A stretch of 64,000 nt of DNA from Cyclaneusma minus (Eukaryota > Ascomycota > Leotiomycetes > Marthamycetales > Marthamycetaceae). The stretch's first letter is position 1. The number at the start of each line of letters is the position of its first letter. The stretch spans positions 1,426,001 through 1,490,000 of the forward strand of contig JAKZHN010000005.1 in NCBI GenBank assembly GCA_037179335.1, given 5' to 3'. This document shows, one piece after another, positions 22,763 through 32,213 of the stretch. A program made the translations under genes and the position numbers. The notes below the pieces were generated by a model. It was not told the origin of the DNA and made no database searches. It saw nothing but the letters and a program-made list of their open reading frames with translations.

Positions 22763-24249
22763 GCAGCGCAAACCAACGAAATGAGCCGCAAAGTCACCAA
22801 TCCTCCCTTTCTACACAACAAAAAAACAGCACGGGTTCGCTTCGAAGTGTTTTCCGATACTGCAGAGGAATCACATTACAGTAATTAGGAACGATGTTCA
22901 GCGTCATTTGCACCGGAGTTTGGGGGGTTCGGGGGGGAAGCAACTCTTTTCTGCTCTTTTTCTCTTTCTCGGTCTCTGTGATATTGTGGTAACAGCAGGG
23001 CCTTGGAGCATAGTGTGCTCGGCAATGAATGGGAATCATGGGAATTACGAAAGATTGACTAGCACTTATAGATACCGGAAATTGGGAGTTGGAGTAGGGA
23101 GATTGAAGATAGAAATTGTCAAAATACATTTTCGAGACTGCAAAGAGAAGATTGGCTTGTGAAGTGTGTGAAGTGAAGGATAGAGTGAAGATTGCTATGA
23201 GCTTGCCTTCTATCAGACTGACTGCTGGAAAGTTATGTAACGTGCGCCGGTGCGGTCTCTAACTCCGAGGAGATTGGGAGAGGCGTTCTTGCGATTTGCG
23301 ATGAGGCACTCCGGAGATGGGTCCGCAGGCGACACATCATGGGGAAACGGGGGCAGTGAGAGGGAGTTTGTTGCACGGAGATCTGTGCGGGGACGAGGGT
23401 ATGGACGGGGGGCCCGCGAGAGAACTAGGCTTCTATGAAGAGAGACTTTTGTTGCATATCGATATGTCCAGGGAGTAAGAGTACCTATGGACGGGAACTC
23501 CGAACCTGGAAGCGGGCCGAGAACTAGGGTCTAGAAGAGGGAAAGGACACTGTGTCAGAGCTATGTCCAAGGCATATTGGTACTTGGTAGTCCCCAATAT
23601 TCTCCCGAATTGAAGTTCTCCCATGATCCATATTCCAAATCCCCCGTACTCAACACGCAACCTCGTCCGCGCAACTTCCTCACAAGTCACGATGAGGAGT
23701 ACAGGTGCTGGCCATGCTAAGGCTGCCCCCATGCTTTGTACCTTCAAACGGTCCTTTTGGGCAATTCTAGTCTGATTTCATGACTCTTTCCCTGTTCTTC
23801 TCCATTTTACCCTGGCTTTTCATTTTCCAGGCCCTGCGGCGATCGATTTTTAGGTCAGAAAACCTCTGGAGTGACTTCAGTTTTCTATGGCCGGGGGGCA
23901 GCCTTAGCATGGCCAGCACCTGTATCCTGAGACTACTGGATAACAGCTCAGGAGTCAGATATCTAAAGAAGACTCGCTAAGGGCCCAGATCCAGAGCAAA
24001 ATTCTCTCGAGACTCTCGATATCGTTGCTAGTCTCCGGTCTCGATTCTCGACCGTCGGCTTTCAGCACGGATTATAGATTTATAATTCAGATATGACCCA
24101 CTTTAGGAACTTTCCTGCGGCTGCAGCTGGGGTTCCCCATGCAAACCGTCGACGGAGAACTTTATTTAGTGTCCTTGGAATGAATGCATACAAGTTCACT
24201 TCACCTACACTGTGAATACGTTGTAGAGCAAAAAATGCAAAATCCTAGC
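22763..24249. other. Gene-free stretch downstream of the type III PKS
   Basis: About 1.5 kb up to the 5S gene. No coding signal beyond short unrelated open frames, and no mobile element recognised. Confidence 0.45.
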
Positions 24250-24368
24250 ACATACGACCATAGACTGAGGAGAACTGGCAAACCCGTCCGCTCTTGCATA
24301 CATAAGCCTCAGATCGGCAGATTAGTAGTTGGGTGGGTGACCACCAGCGAATACCTGCTGTCGTATGT
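24250..24368 (+). rRNA. 5S ribosomal RNA (dispersed copy)
   Basis: 119 nt with the fungal 5S layout. Helix I pairs ACATACGAC perfectly with GTCGTATGT, and helix II pairs CTGAGG with CCTCAG. The internal AACCCGTCCGCTC loop is present, and the 3' half contains TTAGTAGTTGGGTGGGTGACC then ACCAGCGAAT, as in other filamentous ascomycete 5S genes. Dispersed single copies are normal in this group. The sequence looks intact, so it is probably functional rather than one of the many 5S pseudogenes. Confidence 0.93.
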
Positions 24369-24373
24369 TTTGC

Positions 24374-24379
24374 TTTTTT
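24374..24379 (+). terminator. Pol III T-run after the 5S gene
   Basis: Six T residues five bases past the 5S 3' end, after a TTTT overlapping that end. Typical RNA polymerase III termination signal. Confidence 0.7.
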
Positions 24380-25294
24380 CGCCGAAGATATTTTTTTGGT
24401 CTTCCGAAGACACCCAAACCGGCACGTTTCAAGAATCAAGGCGTCAAAGTCAAACTGCATACATGTACAAGAAGCTCATGCTGAACCATACCTCTGGTAC
24501 CTGCATCTTCGCATACGCCCTGGCGTCGTACAAGGCAGGTCTGTCGGGTCCCCGGAGCTCACAAGTGTCGTCAATGCCCAGTCTAACTTTCTCAAGCCGA
24601 ACACCTCGGCCACCAAAGCTTTCTCGAACCGCACATCCTCCCATCTCTGCCATTGCGCCATGCCGCTCACGTCCAAGCCGTCGGCAGCAACGGATTTTGC
24701 TGCTTGCATTTTGACTACCAGACCTCTCACCACCCTCTTGACGTCCAACGGAAGACTCTGATCCAAATATAGGCTCTTGCTGCCTGCAAGAGTGCGCCTC
24801 TCCGCCCGACAGTCCTTCAAGCCTCCCGCCTGGCAAAACTAAAACACCACCTCCAAAGGATCTATCGCTTCACCCAGGCACGCCAGGCCTACCGAATCAG
24901 CGCTACTACGGCCCCCGGTGCCAGCCTTTTCTTCAACTCTATTATAGCCCTGCCATGCGCAAGGAACGTCCTCGATCGATGAAATCCAGGACGATCACAA
25001 GAAACCCCCGAGATGGTGTAACATCAATTGCGCGGAGCTGTTCAACGGGAGAGGGCGGCACAGTGTTCCAGCAAAGCCCGCCGCAAAAGCTTGACAAGCT
25101 CAAGAAGCTTGGGGTAGGAGGCTCAAGAGTAGCATGTACCCAATTGGTGCGGCGCTACCGGGCTCTCGGATACAAACCTGAACGGTGACGTGGTCAGATC
25201 AAATGCCGCTGGTCTTGGGCGTCAAGGTGATTGGATATCTACGTTCGCGTGAGTTCAATTTCTGCATGTCACGATCCTGAACGGGTTGCCCATT
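24380..25294. other. Gene-free stretch between 5S and the repeat-precursor gene
   Basis: About 0.9 kb. Several open frames overlap here on both strands without conserved features. I do not support any as a gene. Confidence 0.4.
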
Positions 25295-25330
25295 GTCCAT
25301 GTCGGCTTTTGGCGGGAGGCCGACATGGAC
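25295..25330. repeat. Perfect 12-bp inverted repeat upstream of the repeat-precursor gene
   Basis: GTCCATGTCGGC at 25295-25306 is matched by its exact reverse complement at 25319-25330, with a 12-nt spacer. It lies about 90 bp before the TATA-like run and 185 bp before the start codon, so it could be a dimeric regulator site or a hairpin. Confidence 0.7.
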
Positions 25331-25419
25331 TAAAGCTAAAATGCTTAAAAGAATGCTCGGGCAGTTCGCTTTTTCCAACTTGAGACCCCTGAGTTATAAC
25401 GTTAGGTACTATTTCACCT

Positions 25420-25430
25420 TATATATATAT
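25420..25430 (+). promoter_or_regulatory. TATA-like run of the repeat-precursor gene
   Basis: An alternating TATATATATAT tract 86 bp upstream of the start codon, in a plausible core-promoter position. Confidence 0.45.
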
Positions 25431-25515
25431 CTCTCTACTGCAGCCCAATGGATTTCTTTTGCTCGACAAGAAAGTCATCTTCATTTCCATCAATCTTGCC
25501 TTTACAATCGCAATC

Positions 25516-26187
25516 ATGCGGCAGTCACAGGCATACTTCTTCTCCTTCGCTGCCCTGTTCGCAGGCGCAGTGACCGCCATTCCTCTCCCCAATTCACTCC
25601 CAGTCCGTCATGAGAACCAGCCCAACAAGCCCGTCAAGCGTGAATACACACACTATCCCGGTGGGTGCGGGGAGTACGGCAGTTATGATCCTGGGAAAGT
25701 CAAGCGTGAATACACACACTATCCCGGTGGGTGCGGAGAGTACGGCAGTTATGATCCTGGGAAAGCCAAACGTGCCTACGAAGACTACCCGGGTCAGCCT
25801 CCCGACCACTACGAAGACTATGCCAGTTACTACGAAGAATATGCCGGCAAAGCCAAGCGTGAAGCCAAAGCCGTGGCCGAACAAAAGGCGGAAGCTATGC
25901 AGATTGCCTACTACGAGTATCCTGGCAAGCCTCACAACCACTACGAAAACTATGCGAAGCGCGATGCCGAAGCCGTGGCCGAACCAGAGGCGGCAGCTCA
26001 GAACTTTGGCTACGAAGGGTATGGTGGCACTGTTAGCAATTACGCAAACCAACCCCCTGACCGCTACTCATCGTATGCCCAAGAGGCCAAGCGCAACGAT
26101 CCACATGAGTATCACCCAGGTCATAACCCTGGTGAAGCGCTTGGTCCTCACCATGGGCAAAATCCTGGGTCGATACCAAAGCGCTAA
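25516..26187 (+). CDS. Secreted KEX2-processed, Tyr-rich repeat precursor (candidate pheromone or RiPP precursor)
   Basis: A 223-residue single-exon protein of no recognised family. Residues 1-21 form a signal peptide (FFSFAALFAGAVTA, then IPLP). The rest is divided by Lys-Arg pairs, the KEX2 cleavage site, into six units. Units 1 and 2 are near-identical 22-residue copies. Almost every unit carries a Y-x-x-Y-P-G-like core (YTHYPG, YEDYPG, YYEYPG, YEGYGG). Units 4 and 5 begin EAKAVAE and DAEAVAE just after KR, like the STE13-trimmed spacers of alpha-factor precursors. The protein ends exactly at a KR pair. Beyond the TAA the same frame stays open for 20 codons, starting with another Y-x-x-Y-D-G, so a last unit seems cut off. 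No UstY-type (DUF3328) gene is nearby. Secretion and processing are inferred; the mature peptides' role is unknown. Confidence 0.8.
   Translation: MRQSQAYFFSFAALFAGAVTAIPLPNSLPVRHENQPNKPVKREYTHYPGGCGEYGSYDPGKVKREYTHYPGGCGEYGSYDPGKAKRAYEDYPGQPPDHYEDYASYYEEYAGKAKREAKAVAEQKAEAMQIAYYEYPGKPHNHYENYAKRDAEAVAEPEAAAQNFGYEGYGGTVSNYANQPPDRYSSYAQEAKRNDPHEYHPGHNPGEALGPHHGQNPGSIPKR
25633..25764 (+). repeat. Tandem 66-bp coding duplication in the repeat precursor
   Basis: Two directly adjacent 66-bp units (25633-25698, 25699-25764), identical except for about one base, encode units 1 and 2. Such identity points to very recent duplication or ongoing homogenisation. Confidence 0.92.
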
Positions 26188-26649
26188 TATTACGATTATG
26201 ATGGAGGAGGGCCGCATGGAGACTATCCTCCTCTGTGTGTTGATTATTGAAAACTTACCCCATACCGTCATTACTCTCCAGTTAGATTTTAGACTTGTCA
26301 AGTCTTCACTCTCAGTTTGTTGGTCCCAAGGACTTCTTTCGGCGGCTCAGTAACGAAATTCAATCTACAATTTTATCAAGACGAATTTGACGTGATTGCT
26401 CAAGGTGGCGAGAGGTGCTCTAGATAAAATGGAAGGAATCCCATGATACGAATCGTGAATAACCTCGGTAGCATGAGGATAGTGTTGAATGTTTGGCCAT
26501 TGGCGAAATAGTGAGCCTGTAGTTGTCACCTTCTGTTCCACTCCCATCTTTTGACAATATTTCATCCCATCCATCCTGGGTATAAACCACTCTCCCACCT
26601 CATCTTTCCTCCCTACCGCCTACCCCATCCACCCAATCTCCCCACCCCT
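26188..26649. other. Intergenic; begins with an in-frame remnant of the repeat precursor
   Basis: 26188-26250 continues the precursor frame to a TGA. The remainder is AT-rich 3' flank of two convergent genes and shows no gene. Confidence 0.5.
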
Positions 26650-27843
26650 CTAGTCCCAAATCCCCGGAAACAAAAACTCCACATTCCTCTTCCCCTCCTC
26701 CCCCCTCCCCTCAGCCTTCGTGATCCACCTAACCCCCTCCCTCACCTGCCCCTCCACATGCTTCCCCTGCACCGTCGCCTTATGCTCTTCTCTCGCCAGC
26801 ACATCCAAGACGGCAGAGATGAGCAAATTCGCATTCCCGCTATTCGCCTTCATGTGTCCCATCACCATCTCCACATTCACATCTTCCGACGAATGCCAGC
26901 AGTCGTAATCCGTCGCCATGCAAATCATCTGATAGGCGATTTCGGCCTCGCGCGCGAGCTTGGCTTCGGGGAGTGCGGACATGTTGATCACGCTGCCGCC
27001 CCAGGCGCGGTACATGTTGGATTCTGCGCGGGTAGAGAACTGCGGTCCTTCTGTATTTTCCCAAAATCCCGTAATTAGCATGTTTTTCAGTTTCGAGAGC
27101 CTTGAAAGATCTGCCGCTTCGGTTCTCGAAGATTAGGGGGAGGGCCAAATGTAGCGATATTCGGGGAAACTGCAAAAGGGGGATGGAAGAACGCACCCAT
27201 ACAAACAATAGCCCCCTTGTCGTGAAGAACCACGCCTTCACCACTCAGCGCATGGCCGCAAGTCTTCACCACCTCCGCAACATTCGCATCAAACGGATCC
27301 GCAAAGCCCACATGTCCCACCACGCCCTTCTCAAAGAACGTAAAAGGTCTAACTCCCTTCGTCCTATCGATAATCTGGTCCGGAACTACGAAATCTCTCG
27401 GCTTGATATGTTCTTGCAAGCTGCCGACAGCGCTGAAGGCAATGATGCAGCGGACTCCGAGATGGCGCAGAGCGGCGATGTTGGCTTGGTTGGGAACCTC
27501 GTGGGGGGCTAGTTCGTGGTGTAGGCCGTGGCGGGAGAGGAAGGCCATGGGCGTGCCGTTGTGCTCGATGATGGAGATGGGGGCGGAGGGATGGCCCCAT
27601 GGAGTGGAGGGGTTGACGGTTGCGACGGGGATGAAGCCGGGGAGGGATTGGAGGCCGGTGCCGCCGATGACGGCTATGCGCACTGGGGCTGTTGTAAAAA
27701 GTCAGCATTGGGGTTTTGCGAGACTTTTATTTGGTGGCTTGGTGGTTGGATAACGGTGAAGTTGTAAGAAATTCTATGCCAAACTTGTGGGGGAGATGGC
27801 TAGAGTGGACGGACTTACCATCGTAATGATCGGGGAGACCCAT
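26650..27843 (-). CDS. MEU1: S-methyl-5'-thioadenosine phosphorylase (methionine salvage)
   Basis: Cleaves methylthioadenosine with phosphate to adenine and methylthioribose-1-phosphate. Exons 27819-27843 (25 nt), 27197-27682 and 26650-27050 join over introns of 136 and 146 nt to give 303 residues. Motifs: IAVIGGTGLQSLPGF (phosphate loop), AFLSRHGLHHELAPHEV, RCIIAFSAVGSLQEHIKPRDFVVPDQIIDRTKG, EGPQFSTRAES and NMSALPEAKLAREAEIAYQMICMATDYDCWH. The small first exon encodes MGLPDHYD, and an intron follows immediately. The assignment to the MTAP rather than PNP branch rests on the SRHG..H and MATDYD motifs. Confidence 0.95.
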
Positions 27844-28073
27844 GATTCTTCGAGAGGGAAGACGAAGCCGAGAGACTTGCAGGAAGCTGGTCTTCTGTAT
27901 GGGAGTTATCCCAAGTTTTCTGCTGAAAGTGTTGCGGATTTGAAGCAAAGCCGTGAACATGTTCTGAACTTTTGAAATTTACCCCGCGACCCCACGTGTA
28001 GCTCCCTTTGGATACCGATGATTGTCCGAAGCAGGCCCCCTCGGGATGGAATTTCTTCAGCGTGCAACTTTTG

Positions 28074-28266
28074 GGAGAAATCCAAGTAAAAGAGAGAAAT
28101 CCAAGTGTTGAATGAAATCCAGGTAATTGAGAAAACTCTGAGTACCTGAGCGGAATCCAGGTGGTCGAGAGAGATTCAGGTGACCCAGATTCGAGAGAGC
28201 TGCAAGTAATCAAGAGAAACCCGAATACCTGGGAAAACTCCAAATTACTGGGGAAATTCAAGTAGC
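28074..28266. repeat. Degenerate tandem repeat, about 19-nt unit
   Basis: About ten imperfect units resembling GAAATCCAGGTAATCGAGA follow one another, with frequent substitutions and small indels. It lies about 230 bp upstream of the phosphorylase start codon and downstream of the SNARE gene. It looks like an ageing minisatellite. Confidence 0.75.
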
Positions 28267-28617
28267 ATGAATTGCATGTACATGTAAAGACAGGCTGTTT
28301 TACACGCAGAAGATATTCCACCAGGAGGCCCCCCTCTTGCCATTGTGTCCGAGAGGTCGAGAGTTCTCCCTCCAGGCTCCGCGACCTACAATGTCAATAT
28401 ACAATAGGGTGGAAGATATATCTGACCTCATAAATGAGATGCGGCCATTTTCGGTGCGCTCAAGCTTTGTACATTCGATATATTTGACAAGCATCATGAA
28501 GACCTCCAGAGAGCAACTCTCCTTTCCCACCGATGCCAGATTCCTTCCCCTGAAAACGCCATGCAATGCAAGCCAACGCCTTCAGTAACCCAAGTCCGAC
28601 CTAGCCCGCCCCATTTG

Positions 28618-29544
28618 TTACTTCAATATGATAATCAGAAGCACCAAGATGATGATCAAAACCACAATAATCGTCATCTGCGAGTTATCCTTCGCCTTTC
28701 TTGCAAAAGTGCCCAGGTTTTTCCTCGCTCTGTCCAGCCGCGTCTGGTGCCGATCAACCTGCACATCCACCTCGTCCAGCATCTGCACGTGGCTATCCAG
28801 CTCATCGCCAATCTGGATACTCAGCTCGCGCTGCCGTCCAATACTCGCGCCCAGCCGATCCAGCTGCTCGTCCTGTTCCTGCATCACGCGCGAATGGTAC
28901 TCATGGATCTGCTGGTTATCCAGATGGCCTTGATCCGGCGGCCCTTCGGTCGGGTCATCGCGGTATGGAAACAGTGCGGCGCGGTTAGCGTCTTCTTCTG
29001 GATCGGAGGCGATGGGGTTGTCCGAAAAGCGCACGGATTTGGGCGAGGAGTTGGCGGCGGTGGCGCGCTTGAGGGATTTTTTGAGGAGGGGGGAGGTGGG
29101 GGCGACGCGGGGGAGGCTGGTTGCGTGGGCAAAGTCGGAGGCGAGCGATGGGTCGTTGGGGTGTGTGATGGTGTTGCTGGGGGGTTGTGAGGGGAAGGAG
29201 TGGAATTGGGAGGAGAGGTCGGAGAGCTGGGTTTGGAGGCGCTGCGATGTTTCGCGGAGAGAGGCAGCGGCGCTGTAGAGGTGTTAGTACATTGGCTAGG
29301 TATCTTGCGAGAATTGTCGGCATTGTAGATGTAGGACGTACGTCGCATCTCCGGTCTCTTCTAAGCGCTGCTGCTCGTTGGAGATGGCCTCGACACCTGC
29401 TCGCAGCGAATCGAGGGAGCGCGAGATATGGCCATCTTGAGTGGTGGATTCGAGGTTCAGTGACACAGCTCTTTGGCGCTCCAGTAGAGAAAGTTTGATA
29501 TGGTCAGCGAGTAGGAAGAGCTGATTTGGGTTTGATACGGCCAT
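28618..29544 (-). CDS. SYN8: Syn8-like Qc-SNARE (syntaxin 8 family)
   Basis: A tail-anchored SNARE predicted to act in endosomal/vacuolar membrane fusion. Exons 29342-29544 and 28618-29272 with a 69-nt intron give 285 residues. The N-terminal part starts AVSNPNQLFLLADHIKLSLLERQRA. The SNARE helix is near the C-terminus (QDEQLDRLGASIGRQRELSIQIGDELDSHVQMLDEVD...), followed by the membrane anchor TIIVVLIIILVLLIIILK, which ends the protein. By alignment to IGxExxxQ in other Qc helices, the central layer position appears to be His rather than Gln. SYN8 is the best family match; TLG1-type Qc-SNAREs are the alternative. Confidence 0.87.
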
Positions 29545-30126
29545 ATCTTGCATCAGACAAGCAAATGCCACACCGGTGCTTTTGCGAAAGAGGCTCGGAG
29601 AATCTTGCCAATGTCGTTGCGCGAGAGGCGATTTAGGGGCTTGAAGTCAGCGGCTGGCTTGGGAGAGAGTGATGCAGAAAGTTGTCGGCCTTGTGCTGAG
29701 TGACATTGTCCTGTCGGCAGGCGGCGAGTGTGTCCCTGTCCCTGAGAGATGAGACCAACTCTGCTTCAAGCAGCCAAGCTTGCGATGACGGATGGGATCA
29801 CGTGGAGATAGCGGATGTCGCGGATAAAGACCACCAAGCTGGTCAGTCAAGGGCCGTTATGATCAACCGTTTCACCCCCAAGTTACCAGCCGAGTACCTA
29901 CGAGTCTTTAGACATTCTTGGACGACGGCAATGTTCCAAGGCAGTGGGGTGCACTGAAGACCGCTGTTGCACAGATGGGACTCTCGCCGTGAAGCTTGCT
30001 TCTGGTCGCATTCACTTTCCCCCACCACTCCCTTGCTCCAACTCCCAGCTCTTCCAACATCAAGCTCGACACTTCTCTGCTGTCCTTCTCCGACTACTGA
30101 CCACCGGCCGACCACCAACCTTCGCT
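29545..30126. other. Divergent promoter region SNARE/RING protein
   Basis: 582 bp between divergent start codons. No further gene seen. Confidence 0.5.
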
Positions 30127-31425
30127 ATGCCTCCTCCAAACACCCCAATAGACGGTCTTTCGCTGAGTCCGACCTCTCCGACCTCCAAAACCCCCACTCC
30201 TCCCCATCGTACTCCGATCGACTTGCGCCAGCTCGAATACGTCTCTTCTGTCGACCAGAACCTACTCTGTCCAATTTGCCATATCGCCTTTGTGGATCCC
30301 GTTACCACAAAATGCGACCATGTCTTCTGCAGAGACTGTTTGCGGCAAGCCTGGGATAGCTCCAAGAGCTGTCCCATCGACCGTTCACCCCTCCGCTTCC
30401 CCGAAGACGTTGTTCGCACCCACAAAATTGTCCTCAACCAGCTTGATGGCCTGGATGTGAAATGTCCAAATGCTAGCGAAGGCTGCGACAAGCTTCTGGG
30501 GAGGTCAATGGTCCAGAATCATGTCGACAGGTATTGCCCGTATACCCTGGTGGAATGTCCAGAGAAGACTTGCGGAGCACTTGTGGCAAGAAAGGAATCC
30601 AATGTAGGATGTCTGCATTGGTATAGCAATTGTCCTGATTGTAACACGACAATCATGCAAGCAAACATGAGAAAGCATCGTGAGGTGGAGTGTCCAGAAA
30701 AGACTGCCGAATGTCCCAGGTGTGGACAAGAGATGCTGCGTTGTAAAACGGATGAACACGAAGAAGAGTGTCCAGAAGCCATGGCCGCCTGCAAGTGGGC
30801 TGTATACGGTTGTGACCATACATCAAGAAGACAAATACTGCATCTACATAACCCAGAGTGTACTTTCCGCACCATTGGTCCTGTTGCCGAGAGCCTCAAA
30901 AAGGAGATGGAGAGTCTACGGACCGAGCTCCAGACTTTACAAGAACGAGACAAAATCAAAGACCGCCGCATCAAATTCCTCGAAAGCGACAGACCAATGC
31001 TGCCAACCCACACTTCCATGCACCTCCCCCCACCCGACATGTCCACCATCTCCTCCGAAGACACCCCCGACTGGCAGCCCTACGACACGCGCGACCAGTA
31101 CCTCCTCTCCCTCCTCGAGTCCCAAGAATCCAAAGTCGATCAAATCTCCCAGGGCATGACCGAGCTCGAAGCAAAACAAACCATGATGCTCTTCAACGAA
31201 ACCCTGCCGATCAAAGAGCAGCTTGCCGAATTGCGCAGCGCCCAGGGCGTGGTGAGCATGCATGTGCGCTGGCTCATGAATTTTCGCATGCAGGAGAGGA
31301 GACCGCAGCATGCCGCTGCGCCGAGTGCTAGTTCGAGTGCTTCGGCGAGTAGCTCGTCGAACGAGAATACGCATCCGGTGAGGAGACTGAGCGATTCGAC
31401 GAGGGAGAAGAGTACGAAATTGTGA
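30127..31425 (+). CDS. RING-finger protein with TRAF-type zinc fingers (probable E3 ubiquitin ligase)
   Basis: 432 residues in one exon. A C3HC4 RING covers about residues 49-86: CPICHIAFVDP, then CDHVFCRDCLRQAW, then CPID. It is followed by Cys/His-rich repeats of TRAF zinc-finger type (VKCPNASEGCDKLLGRSMVQNHVDRYCPYTLVECP..., then CPDCNTTIMQANMRKHREVECP, then CPRCGQEMLRCKTDEHEEECP). A coiled coil follows (SLKKEMESLRTELQTLQERDKIKDRRIKFLE), with a second helical segment and a Ser/Ala-rich tail. There is no MATH/TRAF-C domain. The domain order suggests an E3 ligase that oligomerises; the substrate is unknown. Confidence 0.87.
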   Translation: MPPPNTPIDGLSLSPTSPTSKTPTPPHRTPIDLRQLEYVSSVDQNLLCPICHIAFVDPVTTKCDHVFCRDCLRQAWDSSKSCPIDRSPLRFPEDVVRTHKIVLNQLDGLDVKCPNASEGCDKLLGRSMVQNHVDRYCPYTLVECPEKTCGALVARKESNVGCLHWYSNCPDCNTTIMQANMRKHREVECPEKTAECPRCGQEMLRCKTDEHEEECPEAMAACKWAVYGCDHTSRRQILHLHNPECTFRTIGPVAESLKKEMESLRTELQTLQERDKIKDRRIKFLESDRPMLPTHTSMHLPPPDMSTISSEDTPDWQPYDTRDQYLLSLLESQESKVDQISQGMTELEAKQTMMLFNETLPIKEQLAELRSAQGVVSMHVRWLMNFRMQERRPQHAAAPSASSSASASSSSNENTHPVRRLSDSTREKSTKL

Positions 31426-32213
31426 TGAAACGAAAAGGGCTTTGGAGAAGGGATGAGGTGGCGGAAATTGCTGTGATTGAGGGATTGGCGTTGCAAATAC
31501 CTGACAGGCGGCGGTTTTCTGTCTATTTGGTGTTTACTGGAATGGACCCTTGGGAATGGGAAATCATGAAGGTGTATCGGGCAATGTACTTGTACCGTGA
31601 AGCTCCAAGCTGCTCCATATAAGGTCCTCAGCTTCTGAGATTCGGAGTCTATATAAGTAACTACAACAGCTCTCGACAGCTTTTCCTTTTTGAAGATTAA
31701 CATGTCGTCGAGCCCGAGGATTCCTGTCGAACCTGAGTGTTCTCGCCATCTTCTGTTACTGTTACCGTTGTCCCATCAAGTCAAACACAAAAATTAAAGA
31801 TCTGTCGTCTCAATCGCAACACAGCGGCCCAAAAGCTGCGTATAAATTATCTTCTACCATAACAAAGGCACAAAAAACCCCTCAGATACGTGGCAGCCTG
31901 CCATCGTCCACTCCCGTGTTCGGTCCCGCTAAACTCCACGAACGAACAAATCGCTAGTCATGAGACGCGCATTCCTTCATCGTATGCTTCGCCACCCACC
32001 GCCGTTCAAACAGGTAACGAGCCACTACTAGATAGAAAGCGCATCGCAAATATAAGACAAAAAAAGTATTATAAAATGCCGCACTCGCTCGGATTCCCGC
32101 AATGTCGCGTAAAGTTGCATCTAAAGGGAACTGGATTCCAAGATCAGGAAACGGAAAACGCAAAAATAAGAGATGTTCCCATAAAGTCATTTCCATTCAC
32201 AATCCTCGTTCTG
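31426..32213. other. Intergenic between convergent genes
   Basis: 788 bp of 3' flanking sequence, A/T-rich in parts. No gene or RNA recognised. Confidence 0.5.

Noticed and set aside
21428..22771. 447-codon open frame antisense to the type III PKS
   Set aside because: It is a by-product of extreme C-ending codon bias on the sense strand, as is the 289-codon frame opposite RPL5. Composition is Val/Gly/Asp-skewed without motifs.
24184..24836. Overlapping open frames on both strands around the 5S gene
   Set aside because: They overlap the 5S rRNA and each other and show no conserved features.
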